Positions 47,434-58,074 of a stretch of DNA of 64,000 nucleotides are shown in pieces. Under the pieces are notes generated by a model. That model worked only from the letters and a program-made list of their open reading frames with translations, ran no database searches and was not told where the DNA came from. The stretch is from positions 1,703,667 to 1,767,666 of the forward strand of contig NZ_JAQTHX010000001.1 in assembly GCF_029433335.1 (NCBI RefSeq), read 5' to 3'. Position 1 is the first letter of the stretch. Every line of letters starts with the position of its first letter. Both the position numbers and the translations under genes were made by a program. This DNA is from Bifidobacterium sp. ESL0745 (lineage in GTDB: Bacteria > Actinomycetota > Actinomycetes > Actinomycetales > Bifidobacteriaceae).

Positions 47434-50028
47434 ATGAGCAACGTAATGGCCATCGTGCGGCGCGATATCGTGCGCCTGTTGCGCGTACCGGCAGCGTGGG
47501 TCGTCCTATTCGGGATCATTTTCATTCCACCGCTTTACGCGTGGTTCAATATCGCCGGTTTCTGGAACCCTTATGGCAACACCAGCGGCATCGAAGTAGT
47601 TGTGGTCAACAACGACCGTGGCACCGATTCTCAGGCCATCGGCAAAATGGACATGGGCGATCAGATCATCAAACAGCTCAAGGACAACGACAAGTTGGGC
47701 TGGAAATTCGCCGACAAGCCTGAGGCCATGCAGCGCGTCGAATCCGGAAAAAGCTACGCCGCCATCATCATCCCCAAGGATTTCAGCGATCGGGTGGCCG
47801 GCGTCATCGAAGGACGCAGTGCACGCCCGACGCTTGAATATTACGTCAACGAAAAAGCGAACGCTCTGGCCAGCCGCATGACCGACACCGGCGCTTCGAC
47901 CGTCGACAGCCAGGTCAACGAGACCTTCGTTTCCACGGTGAGCAAGGTCGTTTCCGGCATCGTCAATAAGACCGATGCCGACATCAGCGCCAAAGCCGAC
48001 ACCACCACGGCCAACACTCTTGCCGATCTCGACAAGGTACAACGCTCCGTCACCGATATCCGCGGCAATATCGCCGATCTCACCACCACGTTGAACGGTG
48101 TTCCCAGCAAGACCAAAGCCACCCGCGACACGCTCAACAAAACGCAAAAGGCCGGCACACAGGCATCCAAACAATTGAACGACGCTTCAACGGCAATTAC
48201 GAACGCACAAAACACTCTCAACGACTTCACCAACAACGCCGGCGGCACACTCGACCAAAGCTCGAACCTGCTTTCACAGGCGAGTTCACAGTCCAACGTC
48301 GCCATCAATTCCATCGCGGCAGGACTGACCAAAGCCAACGGCGACGAGGGTTCGGCGCTTTCCACAGCCCAGCAGATCAACACGGACACCGGCAGCCTCA
48401 TCAATCAATTGGAAGCAGCCGGCGTGCCCGGCAGCGCAGATGCCATCGCCAAACTGAAGGCACAGAACGCAAGCCTCGCCGATTCCATCAAAACCATTGC
48501 CGACCTCAATACCAATCTCGGCGCGACGACGACCAGCACCGTTTCAGCGGCCAACGGCATCAACACTTCCACACAATCAGCGCTCGGCAATGCCGCGAGC
48601 GCCCGGAAAACCATCACTGCCGGTGCCCTGCCGCAGCTTAACAACGGCTTGAACGGCTTTTCGTCTCTCGCCGCGACGTCCTCGGCCAACCTCGCCTCGC
48701 AAGGCTCGCTGATTGCACAATCCACACTTGTGCTGAACCAGCTTGATCAGGCCGCAACCACTGCCGCCAAAACCCTCGTCGGCACCGACAAAGGTCTGGC
48801 AAGCCTGCAAACCCACCTTTCAACGCTCACCACCGACATCGCCGCCCTTTCCAGTTCCTCCGCGCTTGGCAGCTCGGAAATCCTTGCGAAATCCATTGGC
48901 GGCGACGGCAAGCTCGACGCCGCCAAAATCGCGGATTTCATGCTCTCACCCACCGTCCTCGACACGAAAGTGGTCTATCCGGTGAGCACCTACGGCTCCG
49001 GCATGGCACCGCTGTTCACGAACCTGACGTTGTGGGTCGGCGCGTTCATGCTGGTCGTGCTGATGAAATTGGAAGTGGATGACGAGGGGTTGGAAAACGA
49101 ACCGACACCGGGCCAGCGCTATTGGGGCCGGTGGATTCTCTTCGCGCTGATCGCCTCGCTTCAGGCCATCGTCACTGTGCTCGGCGAGCTGGTCATCGGC
49201 GTGCAATGTCACAATGTGCCTGTTTTCATCATTACCGCAATGCTGGCCTCGATGGTCTACGTCAGCATCACCTACGCGCTGTCGACCTCGTTCATGCATG
49301 TCGGCAAGGCGTTGTGCGTGGCGCTGGTCATCATCCAGATTCCGGGCTCTTCGGGCATGTACCCCATCGAAATGATGCCGAAGTTCTTCCGTGACATGTA
49401 CCCCTACTTCCCGTTCACCTACTCGATCAACGCGCTACGCGAGACCATTGCAGGCTTCTACCACGCGGATTGGTTCGTCAACATGGGCAAGCTCATGATT
49501 TTCGCGGTTCTGTTCTTCATTCTGGGGCTTGCGGTCAAGCCGCACATGGGCAACCTGCAGCGTCTTGTCGACCGCCAACTCAAAGCAAGCGACATCATCA
49601 CCAGCGAGCCCGCACTGCACAAGGTGCGCGAATATCCGATTTCGCAGGCTTTGAGCATGCTTGCAAACAAAGAGGAATACCGTTCCGGTATCGAGGGACG
49701 TGCGAGGAAATTCGCTTTGCTTTACCCGAAGCTCATGCGCGGTGCGCTGGCTTTCGGCATCGCCGTTCCGGCGGCCATGGCCATCACCTTCTCACTGACC
49801 ACCGGCACCAAGGTCATCGCGTTGGCGGCGTGGGTCATCTGGTTCCTTGTCATGATTGTCTTCCTGGTCGGCGTCGAATCCATTCGCGACAGCCTCGCCC
49901 GACAGGTGCGTCTCGGCAATCTTGACGACGATGCCGTACGCGCGTTGCTATACGAACGTCAACGGCCACACAGGAAGCCTGAAACCAAAACACTTTTGAA
50001 TAATGCAGAGGGAGGTGACCGGCAATGA
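47434..50028 (+). CDS. YhgE/Pip-family membrane protein 1
   Basis: The 864-residue protein has the family layout: an N-terminal membrane helix (VVLFGIIFIPPLYAWFNIAG) followed by WNPYGNTSGIEVVVVNNDRG, a long extracytoplasmic helical domain rich in Ala/Ser/Thr/Asn (about residues 150-510), and five or six C-terminal helices of the ABC-2 type (IPGSSGMYPIEMMPKFF). Relatives include the lactococcal phage infection protein Pip. The domain is proposed to export or to anchor secretion functions; the role here is unknown. AAAGGAG precedes the start. The stop overlaps the next gene by four bases (ATGA). Confidence 0.9.
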   Translation: MSNVMAIVRRDIVRLLRVPAAWVVLFGIIFIPPLYAWFNIAGFWNPYGNTSGIEVVVVNNDRGTDSQAIGKMDMGDQIIKQLKDNDKLGWKFADKPEAMQRVESGKSYAAIIIPKDFSDRVAGVIEGRSARPTLEYYVNEKANALASRMTDTGASTVDSQVNETFVSTVSKVVSGIVNKTDADISAKADTTTANTLADLDKVQRSVTDIRGNIADLTTTLNGVPSKTKATRDTLNKTQKAGTQASKQLNDASTAITNAQNTLNDFTNNAGGTLDQSSNLLSQASSQSNVAINSIAAGLTKANGDEGSALSTAQQINTDTGSLINQLEAAGVPGSADAIAKLKAQNASLADSIKTIADLNTNLGATTTSTVSAANGINTSTQSALGNAASARKTITAGALPQLNNGLNGFSSLAATSSANLASQGSLIAQSTLVLNQLDQAATTAAKTLVGTDKGLASLQTHLSTLTTDIAALSSSSALGSSEILAKSIGGDGKLDAAKIADFMLSPTVLDTKVVYPVSTYGSGMAPLFTNLTLWVGAFMLVVLMKLEVDDEGLENEPTPGQRYWGRWILFALIASLQAIVTVLGELVIGVQCHNVPVFIITAMLASMVYVSITYALSTSFMHVGKALCVALVIIQIPGSSGMYPIEMMPKFFRDMYPYFPFTYSINALRETIAGFYHADWFVNMGKLMIFAVLFFILGLAVKPHMGNLQRLVDRQLKASDIITSEPALHKVREYPISQALSMLANKEEYRSGIEGRARKFALLYPKLMRGALAFGIAVPAAMAITFSLTTGTKVIALAAWVIWFLVMIVFLVGVESIRDSLARQVRLGNLDDDAVRALLYERQRPHRKPETKTLLNNAEGGDRQ

Positions 50029-52466
50029 GAACGATCTGGAGGCTTTTCACCGGTGACGTCCGGCGCATCACCAGCAACATCATTTCGATCATCATCCTCA
50101 TGGGGCTGGTCGTCATCCCTGCGCTGTTCACGTGGTTCAATGTCACCGCGAGCTGGGACCCGTTCGGCAACACCAAGAACCTCAAATTCGCTGTGGCAAG
50201 CGTTGACGAGGGCTATTCCAGCGATCTCATGCCGATAAAAACGAAACTGGGCGACCAGGTCATCGGTCAGCTGCGTGCCAACAGCCAGCTCGACTGGACT
50301 TTCACCACCAAAGACAAAGCAATCGAAGGCACAAAGGCGGGAACCTACTACGCGGCAGTCATCATTCCTAAGGATTTCAGCCGCAACATGATGACCTTCT
50401 TTTCCTCCGATTCCAAGCACGCCACGCTTGAGTATTACACCAATGAAAAGAAGAACGCCGTCGCGCCAAAGGTCACCGGACAGGGCGCCGACCAGATCTC
50501 CAAAGAGGTCAACGAGACGTTCGCGCGCACCATCACCAGCACCGCGCTGAGCGTGGCAAGCGGACTTTCCAGGCAGCTCGATTCCTCCGACGCACGCGAT
50601 CGCCTGACCACGTTCAACGGCAACGTCAATGACCTCGCCAGTCAGCTCAACGATTCCGCGACCAACGTCGAGGCTTATGCCAGCCTTATCGACGTGTCAC
50701 AGACCTTGCTTTCCAGTTCCACGGCACTGCTCAACAACGCCTCGAACGATACCGGCAAATCGATTAAACAGCTCGACAAGGCGGGCGGCAGCGTCAAAGA
50801 CGTCTCCGGAGCACTCGATATCGCAACCTCGACGCTTTCACAGGCGCTGAATGCCAGCAGCACTGGCAATGCGGCCATTGGCGCCGACATCGGCAACGCC
50901 TTCGACAGCGCCGGAAAATCTTCAGCCGACGTTTCGGCGATGCTGCGTAAACAGGCGGGACTTATCGGCGATCAGGCGGCACAATACCAGAAAATCCGAG
51001 ATACGTTGGCCGGGTTGCCCCTACCCCCAACCGAGGCACTTGCCTCGCTTGACGGTATCATCACGCGCCAAAAGGCACTGCAAACCGCACTGAGCGGCTC
51101 GGCCAACGACCTCGACACGAAAACCGGAAACGCGGCGCAGCAACGCGAGCAAATCGTAAGCCTTGCCAACCAATCGAAAACGGCAATCGACGGGCTCAAC
51201 GCCAATCTTTCCACGACACTGAAGCCGCAGATAGCCGACACCACCACGTCACTTTCCTCGGTTTCCGCAACACTCAGCGCAGGAGCCACCGACCTCAACA
51301 ACAGCGTGAGCACGCTCAATAACACCGCCGACCAAGCCAGCAACAAACTCAAGCAGGCACGGACGACCCTCAGCGATACCTCCGCCACGCTTTCGAAAGC
51401 CAGCGGCAGATTGGCCACCTTCAGTCAGCAACTGACCGACGCGCTTGACAGCGGTGACATGTCCAAAGTCAGGAAACTGCTTTCCGGCGACCCCGACAAA
51501 CTCGCCGTCACCCTCGCCGCCCCTGTCGCGCTCAAACGCAACGCCGTATTCCCCGTTGAGAATTTCGGCACCTCACTGACCCCGTTCTACACCTTCATTC
51601 CGCTTTGGGTCGGCTCGCTGCTGATCGCTCTGACTCTCAAAACCAGCGTTTCACGTGAAACACAACGCGAGCTGGGAGAAGCCGGTTCTGGATGGGGATG
51701 GCTGCGTCGCCGTAAACGCCAGCGCCAACGGAATCACCAACCTGCGAACACGTCCGAAATAACTAATTCCGTCTCGGCAGCGAGAGGGCTTACTCCGCAC
51801 AGCACAGACACACCCGTTCTCAATACTCCAGTTGCTGCCAATAGCGAGATTACGCAACGCATAGATACTGTCAATGCCAACACCAATGCTCATACTCGCA
51901 TGGAATCAATGGCGACGGACGATGAACCCATCTCCATCGATGACGGCGGCCACAGATTCAACGAGCCCAAACCTTATCAGCTCTTTCTTGGCCGTTTTGG
52001 CATCTTCGCCTTCATCTCATTGTTGCAAAGTACATTCTCTTGTGCCGGCACACTGCTTTTCCTGCGCGTCCACGCCGTCCACCCGATGCTCTTTATGCTT
52101 GCGGGCTGGGTTTCGGGGTTGGTCTATGTGTTTGTCATCTACACGCTTGTGGCCTGCTTCGGAACCATCGGCAAGGCGCTGACGGTCATCGTTCTTGTTA
52201 TGCAGATTTCCGGCTCTTCCGGCACTTATCCGCTGCAGGTGCTTCCGAAATTCGTCCAGGTCATCAACCCGTTCCTGCCGGCCACCCATTCGATCCAAGC
52301 CGCCCGCGCCGCCATCGCCGGCATCTACCAGAACGATTTCTGGATCCAGATGGGCATCGTCCTGATCTACGCCGCCGTGATGCTCGTCATCGGCCTGATC
52401 ATGCCGAAACCCTCGAAATTCAACACCTGGTTCTCCGGCCAAATGGAACGTACCAAGCTGATCTAA
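50025..52466 (+). CDS. YhgE/Pip-family membrane protein 2
   Basis: The 813-residue paralogue of the preceding gene has the same layout: helix 1 (IILMGLVVIPALFTWFNVTA), WDPFGNTKNLKFAVASVDEG, an extracytoplasmic helical domain, a membrane part interrupted by a cytoplasmic polar loop (about residues 550-640), and the final helices (ISGSSGTYPLQVLPKFV). Being coupled to the first gene by a four-base overlap, the two probably form a heterodimer. GGGAGGTGA precedes the start. No substrate can be named. Confidence 0.9.
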   Translation: MRTIWRLFTGDVRRITSNIISIIILMGLVVIPALFTWFNVTASWDPFGNTKNLKFAVASVDEGYSSDLMPIKTKLGDQVIGQLRANSQLDWTFTTKDKAIEGTKAGTYYAAVIIPKDFSRNMMTFFSSDSKHATLEYYTNEKKNAVAPKVTGQGADQISKEVNETFARTITSTALSVASGLSRQLDSSDARDRLTTFNGNVNDLASQLNDSATNVEAYASLIDVSQTLLSSSTALLNNASNDTGKSIKQLDKAGGSVKDVSGALDIATSTLSQALNASSTGNAAIGADIGNAFDSAGKSSADVSAMLRKQAGLIGDQAAQYQKIRDTLAGLPLPPTEALASLDGIITRQKALQTALSGSANDLDTKTGNAAQQREQIVSLANQSKTAIDGLNANLSTTLKPQIADTTTSLSSVSATLSAGATDLNNSVSTLNNTADQASNKLKQARTTLSDTSATLSKASGRLATFSQQLTDALDSGDMSKVRKLLSGDPDKLAVTLAAPVALKRNAVFPVENFGTSLTPFYTFIPLWVGSLLIALTLKTSVSRETQRELGEAGSGWGWLRRRKRQRQRNHQPANTSEITNSVSAARGLTPHSTDTPVLNTPVAANSEITQRIDTVNANTNAHTRMESMATDDEPISIDDGGHRFNEPKPYQLFLGRFGIFAFISLLQSTFSCAGTLLFLRVHAVHPMLFMLAGWVSGLVYVFVIYTLVACFGTIGKALTVIVLVMQISGSSGTYPLQVLPKFVQVINPFLPATHSIQAARAAIAGIYQNDFWIQMGIVLIYAAVMLVIGLIMPKPSKFNTWFSGQMERTKLI

Positions 52467-52579
52467 GCTAGCCAGTCCAAGCCGAACGGACCGCCAACCT
52501 GGGTATTTGTATTTAAGGCTTCGGCAAAACCGCTAACAAGATTCCAACGGGCAAAATCGAACCAATCCAAATTCCTCCG

Positions 52580-53371
52580 TCATCCCCTGACCTTGGCGGC
52601 TTTGGTCGGGTTGGCGAACGAAATCGGGGCATCGCCCTGCTGGGCGCCTTCGACTTGTGCGCCGGTGGAGGCCGGCTTGCCGCCAGCCGCCTCGTAAGAC
52701 TCACGCGCTTTTTCGTCGTTCCACTGCTCACCGACCAGCACGCCGTGGTTCAGCATGATCTCGCGCTGCGCGCACGAGGCGACCAGCGCGTCATGCGTCA
52801 CCACGACGATGGTCGTACCCTGCTCATGCAGCTCGCGGAAGAGATCAAGCACGATCTTCTCGTTCTTCTCATCCAAATTGCCAGTCGGTTCGTCGGCCAG
52901 AATCAGCTTGGGGTGATTGATGAGCGCGCGGGCAATGCACACACGCTGCTGCTCACCGCCGGAAAGCTCACTCGGCAGGTGCTTCGCACGGTCTTTCAAA
53001 CCCACGTGGTCAAGCGCCTCAAGCGCTTCCTTTTCGTCGACCACCGAATGGTAATACTGCGCGACCATCACATTCTCGACAGCGGTCAGATGCGGCACGA
53101 GATAGAACTTCTGAAAGACCAGGCCGATGACGTTCTTGCGCACATCGGCCAGCTGGGTGGCGTTCAGGTCGCTGAGCTCACGCCCCTCAAGCGTTACCGA
53201 ACCCTTCGAGGGCGAGTCCATGCATCCGATGATGTTCATCAGCGTGGTCTTGCCGGAACCGGACGAGCCGACGACCGCAAGCCATTGCCCCGCCGGCACC
53301 GTCAGGCTGAGGTCGTCCACCGCGTGAAGGTCGCCGTAGATCTTCGAAATATGATCAAGTTCGAGCAGCAT
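52580..53371 (-). CDS. ABC transporter ATPase of the iron uptake operon (MacB/LolD-like)
   Basis: The 263-residue ATPase has Walker A GSSGSGKTT, signature LSGGEQQRVCIARAL, Walker B LILADEPTGNLD and the H-loop VVVTHD. The family fuels MacB/FtsX-type transporters. It is the last gene of the operon with two FtsX-like permeases, and its 35-residue C-terminal tail is low-complexity. The start at 53371 has AAAGGAG upstream. In the FTR1-P19 systems of other bacteria an ABC module of this kind supports periplasmic iron handling. Confidence 0.93.
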   Translation of the reverse strand: MLLELDHISKIYGDLHAVDDLSLTVPAGQWLAVVGSSGSGKTTLMNIIGCMDSPSKGSVTLEGRELSDLNATQLADVRKNVIGLVFQKFYLVPHLTAVENVMVAQYYHSVVDEKEALEALDHVGLKDRAKHLPSELSGGEQQRVCIARALINHPKLILADEPTGNLDEKNEKIVLDLFRELHEQGTTIVVVTHDALVASCAQREIMLNHGVLVGEQWNDEKARESYEAAGGKPASTGAQVEGAQQGDAPISFANPTKAAKVRG

Positions 53372-53427
53372 AGCCACTCCTTTCAATAATTTCTTGCACT
53401 TTTACGTTTATTGGCGAAGGACTTTCA

Positions 53428-54843
53428 TCACTCCTCCTGCAGCACCACGGCCGGGTCAATCCGCACCGCATTGCGCACCGGCGAAAGCGACGCAAGCACA
53501 GCGACCAACATGCTCACCAATACGGAAGCGAGCGCCAACGGCCAATTGAGCGAAAGCCGCTGCCCGAAGACGGAAGCACTCAGCACGCGAGCCAGCAAGT
53601 AGCCAATGGCCGTACCCAGCAACCCGCCAATCAAGCCGTAGAGTGCGGCTTCCACGGTAAATTCCACCGCAATGTCACGCGAGGAGGCTCCAAGCGCTTT
53701 GCGCAAACCGATTTCGCTGCGTCGCTGCGAGACGATGGACGAAATCGTGGTTCCGACGCCGACAAGCGTCAGCACGAGCACAACCACGGTGACGATCCAG
53801 AAAAGCGTTTGCAACATCGTAATGATACGGACATTGGACGAGGTGATTTTCGTGACCTTCTGCGCCTTCGCGTTGAGTGAGGCTTTCTTGTTGACACTGG
53901 TTACGAGGCTGTTCAGCCCCGCATCGGTCGCGTCGACGGAGAATTCGACCACGTCCGCCCCGCGTTCGAAACCGGTGAGCTTGTCGACATCCAGGTTGTT
54001 GGCATAGACCATATCGTCCTCGCTGCCGCCGGTGTCGACGATGCCATCCACCCGGAATTCCATTCCGCCCGCGTTGGGAGCCGTCGGTTTCCATTCCACG
54101 AGTTCAACCGAACCGGAAGACGTGGCGGACATTTTCATGCCCTTCATGTTGGCCATGTCATGTCCCGAAGAAGTACCACTTGAGGCCCCAGAGGATTGAT
54201 CCGTTTCTCCGGTTCCGCCAGTAGTTGCAGCCATGCTTTTGCCGGGACTGTATTTGATGGTGATGGTTGAGCCAATTTTTGCATCAAGTTTGGTGGCTGC
54301 GTCGCGTCCGAGCATCACCCCGCCGTCCGACGGCCACTTGCCCTCAACGTTCCAGTGATGATTGAGCGCCTTCACATCATGCGGATCGATGCCCGCTACC
54401 ACAAACGGCAACGAGTTGATACGCGTGTTTTCGTACCGATACGTGGCCGAACGTTCGGAACCAGCATTTTTGACCGTCGCGTTCAGTGCCGTGACGGTTT
54501 TCTGGTCGAACCCGGAATCCGCAACGTTTCCACTTGCCGTTCCATTCATTTGATTGGTCGAGTTCGCGCCATACGAGGCACCAGAATCACTGGAACCTTC
54601 AATCGCTTTCCCAGCCACAGTCCGCTGAGTCGGCGTAATGATGAGATTGGCACCATAAGCCCGCATCTCCTCGTTCATCTGCTGCGGCACCGCCACGCAG
54701 ATGGCGGCAAGGCAAAACAGCGTCGCCGCGCCCACCAAGGACGCAACCACGGCCATCATCGCCCGCGAGCGCCGCCGAAATACCGCACTGAACAGCATGC
54801 GGAAAAACATCTGTCGATTAGTCATTGAATGTTTACCTTCCAT
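53428..54843 (-). CDS. FtsX/MacB-like ABC permease 2 of the iron operon
   Basis: The 471-residue protein has an N-terminal helix (RAMMAVVASLVGAATLFCLA), a large extracytoplasmic domain (about residues 45-335) and three C-terminal helices with SQRRSEIGLRKALGASSRDI, typical of FtsX domains. The extracytoplasmic part has a His/Met-rich stretch GHDMANMKGMKMS, which might bind metal. The start at 54843 has GGAGG six bases upstream and overlaps the preceding permease gene by 11 bases, so the two are probably translated together and form a heterodimer. Confidence 0.9.
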   Translation of the reverse strand: MEGKHSMTNRQMFFRMLFSAVFRRRSRAMMAVVASLVGAATLFCLAAICVAVPQQMNEEMRAYGANLIITPTQRTVAGKAIEGSSDSGASYGANSTNQMNGTASGNVADSGFDQKTVTALNATVKNAGSERSATYRYENTRINSLPFVVAGIDPHDVKALNHHWNVEGKWPSDGGVMLGRDAATKLDAKIGSTITIKYSPGKSMAATTGGTGETDQSSGASSGTSSGHDMANMKGMKMSATSSGSVELVEWKPTAPNAGGMEFRVDGIVDTGGSEDDMVYANNLDVDKLTGFERGADVVEFSVDATDAGLNSLVTSVNKKASLNAKAQKVTKITSSNVRIITMLQTLFWIVTVVVLVLTLVGVGTTISSIVSQRRSEIGLRKALGASSRDIAVEFTVEAALYGLIGGLLGTAIGYLLARVLSASVFGQRLSLNWPLALASVLVSMLVAVLASLSPVRNAVRIDPAVVLQEE

Positions 54844-56341
54844 GCAGCACCTCCGCCGGACGCAGGTGCAGAATCGAACGAATCGAGGAGAACGAGGCGA
54901 TCAGAATGGTCAAGGCCAGCAAGACAAACACCAATACAAACACCATCGGCCGCATCACTACTCCCGATCCAAACACGACATGCCCAATGACTTGCGCGAG
55001 CAATGAGCCAAGCCCGGCACCGACCAATCCGCCGATAAGCGAGATGACCGCCGTCTCGGTGAGCATCAACCTCGAAACCGCACCATCCGTAGCCCCTATG
55101 GCCTTGAGCAGCGCCAGTTCCGAGCCACGCTCACCAATCGAGGACGCCATCAGGTTGGCCACGGCGATGGCCGCCGCAATCAGACTCAGCGCGGTCATCA
55201 GTATCATCACAGCCTGCGTTTTGTGCAGTACATCGCCTTGTAGCGCCGCCACCTGCCGCACCTGCTTGGCCACGGCCCCCGGCATGACTTCCTCGATCTG
55301 GTACGCTATCGAAGACGGATAGGCCGTGCAATACCAGGTCTCCCACTCCTCCTGGCTCAGCGCCGCCGGATCCTTCTCGGCCTTGCGCGCCAAATCGTTT
55401 TCGGGGGTCGTCAGCGCCTTGACCTCGATCTTGTCGACAGAATCCGGCAGGTCGGCGAGCCGCTGCGCCGACCACGAAGGAATGTAGATGCCATTGGCAT
55501 CGTTGTCACCAGAATCGAAAATCCCGACAATCCGCACGCGCTGGCTACGATGTTGCCCGTCAGAGGCGACCTTGGAAACCGTGACGGTCTGTCCGATCTT
55601 GGTATGCGTAGCGTTCGCCAGATCCTTGCCCATCATGCCCTGCGCGATGCCATCAGCACTCTCGGAATTTACTTTATTCTCGCCATTCTGAGCATTGCCG
55701 GAATCGGTATTGGCCGCTTGCTTTCCGTCGTTAACACCCATGTTCATATTCATGGTGCTTCCGGATTGCCCGTTGTTATCTTGACTATTCGCGTTAACGG
55801 TTTTATTGCCATCCGCCGCAACAACCTTACCGGTTCCCGCGGCCCCGGCTCCGTCCTTGGCCCAGGCCCCGTCGACCTTCCACCACGAACGCATGCCCTT
55901 AACCCCGGCAACCACGCTCTCGCCGGTGGCCAACGGGATTTTCTTGTTGAACCACGTCCCCGTCACCGGCACACTGCGCCCGTCAATCGTCGCGTTCACG
56001 TTGAGTTCCGGCGCGAAATCGGTGATATTGAACGCCCAGAACGTCGTCTTGATGCTGGGCACGTCCGATTCTTTGAGGAACGAGGTCGGGTCCGCGGCTT
56101 GCGCACCATTGCCCGCGTCGGCAGTATTGTACAAGTCCGATACCACCGCGTCAGCCTTGGGTTTGACCACGATATTCGAACCATAAGTAGACAGTTCGGT
56201 ATTGAGCTTGTCGCCTACATCGAAGACGACGCCGAGCATCGCCACACAGATCGTGGCGGACAGGCACACAGTCACCGCAATCAGCAATCGCCGCTTGAGC
56301 TGCCGCGAAAACGAGCGGAACACCATTCGTAACAGGAACAT
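54833..56341 (-). CDS. FtsX/MacB-like ABC permease 1 of the iron operon
   Basis: The 502-residue protein has an N-terminal helix (LLIAVTVCLSATICVAMLGV), a 300-residue extracytoplasmic domain containing a Met/Asn-rich patch (STMNMNMGVNDG) and three C-terminal helices with GERGSELALLKAIGATDG, as in FtsX permeases. It lies 16 bases after the DUF2318 gene and overlaps the second permease. Methionine patches in both permeases are suggestive of metal contact, but this is inference. Confidence 0.9.
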   Translation of the reverse strand: MFLLRMVFRSFSRQLKRRLLIAVTVCLSATICVAMLGVVFDVGDKLNTELSTYGSNIVVKPKADAVVSDLYNTADAGNGAQAADPTSFLKESDVPSIKTTFWAFNITDFAPELNVNATIDGRSVPVTGTWFNKKIPLATGESVVAGVKGMRSWWKVDGAWAKDGAGAAGTGKVVAADGNKTVNANSQDNNGQSGSTMNMNMGVNDGKQAANTDSGNAQNGENKVNSESADGIAQGMMGKDLANATHTKIGQTVTVSKVASDGQHRSQRVRIVGIFDSGDNDANGIYIPSWSAQRLADLPDSVDKIEVKALTTPENDLARKAEKDPAALSQEEWETWYCTAYPSSIAYQIEEVMPGAVAKQVRQVAALQGDVLHKTQAVMILMTALSLIAAAIAVANLMASSIGERGSELALLKAIGATDGAVSRLMLTETAVISLIGGLVGAGLGSLLAQVIGHVVFGSGVVMRPMVFVLVFVLLALTILIASFSSIRSILHLRPAEVLHGR

Positions 56342-56357
56342 TGCTAGCCTCTATTCC

Positions 56358-57632
56358 TTATTCCTTGAAATGTGACGACAGCGCGTCGAGGTCAGAAGTG
56401 TGGATAGTGATCTTGCCATGCGACGCCTCGAACGGGAACGGTATCGGGTTGCATCCACCTTTGAAGCCGATAGTCGCCACGTTCATCTCCACACCGCAGC
56501 GCTTGCAGATGATCTTGCCGTCCTTTTCGTAATAGCCGGCATCGCCACATGTCATACATGCGTCGAGTCCAACACCGTAAGAACCGCCATTCTTCTTGAT
56601 GATGATGAAGCGCATCACCGTACCGTCCTTGGCTTTGTATTGGAAGCGGTGCAGGTGACCGTCATCCACCTTGCTGAAGGCGATGGTCGCGATGCCGTTG
56701 TGCTGCGAATACCCTTCCGGCGGCGAAAGCGTGGGCTGCTCGTGGACTTTGGCGACTCCTGCGGTCAGCGCAAACGTAACCACAATCATGGCAATCAGGC
56801 TCCATGCGCCGGCCGCCTTCGCACGACGTCGGAACGCTTTGTGATCACGGACCACAGCGTCGTTGGCACCGGACAGCGGCGTACGGAACCCGGCGGCGAT
56901 GGAAGCGATAACGGGAATAATAAAGACCAGCACCGAGGCAATGACCAGTTTCATGTCATTGTTCGCCGCAACAATCAGCGCGCTGAATGCCGTCCCGTCG
57001 AATTCGACAATCATCATCGACATCAACAGCGAGCAAAGCTGCGTCAAATGCCGAACCAGCAAAATGAACAGCATCAGCATCGACGCCGCGAGGAAACTGC
57101 CACGCACCGCCGTGGTGCGCATGGTACGGAAAATGGCCGCCACCACGACGGCCGTGGCAATGCCCAGCGCAAAACCGAGCGCGCGCAACAGCATTTTGGA
57201 GGTGAAGACGGATTCGCCGGTTTCCACAAAGCTGGTCAGCTGCATGAACACGTCCTGTGAAGCGAAGAACGTGGTCAGAGCAATACCGACGGCCGAAATC
57301 GCATTGGCGATATGCAGCCGAATCGGATGCTGGTGCCAGTCGCGCACGAGCCCTTTCGAACAGGCCATAATCACGAGCATCAGCACATCGCACACCACGC
57401 AGCCAATAAGCACCGGCAGATTGACTCCAGAGCGCCGATCGACGATGACCAGCACGCGCAGCACCGTAAAGACCAGTGCCGCCCCAACGCCGACAAGCAG
57501 CCCATAGAGCCGCCACTGCCGGCTGACCGGTCTATCGCGCCCTTCGCCGACGCCAAGCAGCACGCTCAGCGTCATCACCAGCAGCGCCGGCGCCACCATC
57601 CCCGGCAGCGCCCCCACAAATTCCTCGAGCAT
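56358..57632 (-). CDS. DUF2318 membrane protein with cysteine pairs (iron operon)
   Basis: The 424-residue protein has about nine membrane helices and a C-terminal extracytoplasmic DUF2318 domain with two CXXC pairs (CMTCGDAGYY; CKRCGVEMN) and a further FKGGCNPIPFP. The cysteines probably bind a metal or act in redox. DUF2318 proteins regularly accompany FTR1 and P19. The start at 57632 has AAGGA upstream. The gene is separated from P19 by a 677-base gap that contains two palindromic repeat elements. Confidence 0.9.
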   Translation of the reverse strand: MLEEFVGALPGMVAPALLVMTLSVLLGVGEGRDRPVSRQWRLYGLLVGVGAALVFTVLRVLVIVDRRSGVNLPVLIGCVVCDVLMLVIMACSKGLVRDWHQHPIRLHIANAISAVGIALTTFFASQDVFMQLTSFVETGESVFTSKMLLRALGFALGIATAVVVAAIFRTMRTTAVRGSFLAASMLMLFILLVRHLTQLCSLLMSMMIVEFDGTAFSALIVAANNDMKLVIASVLVFIIPVIASIAAGFRTPLSGANDAVVRDHKAFRRRAKAAGAWSLIAMIVVTFALTAGVAKVHEQPTLSPPEGYSQHNGIATIAFSKVDDGHLHRFQYKAKDGTVMRFIIIKKNGGSYGVGLDACMTCGDAGYYEKDGKIICKRCGVEMNVATIGFKGGCNPIPFPFEASHGKITIHTSDLDALSSHFKE

Positions 57633-57704
57633 TTCTCGAATCCTTATCCTTGCCAATCATCACAATTTGGCAGTTTGCTTCTCACCATCAAGAAACCGAC
57701 TGGC

Positions 57705-57880
57705 GCAGTTGTCTGGGAATATGCTTGCTTCGACACCCTTACCGGCTGAGCCGTTAAGCGAAAAGTCCAGTGGACTTTTCGTAGGCTCAGTGAGCGCGAT
57801 TCTCGAGCGCGAAGGCAAAATCCCTCGATTTTGCTTAGGCCAAGCTTTACGTCTCAGCAAGCATATTCCCAGACAACTGC
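57705..57880. repeat. Palindromic repeat element A with perfect 25-bp ends
   Basis: Arms 57705-57729 and 57856-57880 are perfect inverted copies (GCAGTTGTCTGGGAATATGC...). The interior has further palindromes (CGAAAAGTCC with GGACTTTTCG; GCAAAATCC with GATTTTGC). Its right half, read on the minus strand, matches element B (TGCTTGCTGAG, GTAAAGCTTGGCCTA). A non-autonomous, MITE-like repeat is likely. Confidence 0.75.
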
Positions 57881-58074
57881 TCAACAAACGAATCATTAGC
57901 ATTACCGAATAGCCAAATGAGATGGCGATACGGAATAAACGTAAACTACTAAATCTTCTCAAACTAAGCGTTACGTAAGTTAAAAAACATCCGCAACCAA
58001 GCAAAAACTATTTTTATCCGCTCCAGTCGCTTTGCATCATGGTGAACATTCCTGAAGTGAGTTATATCCGTTGA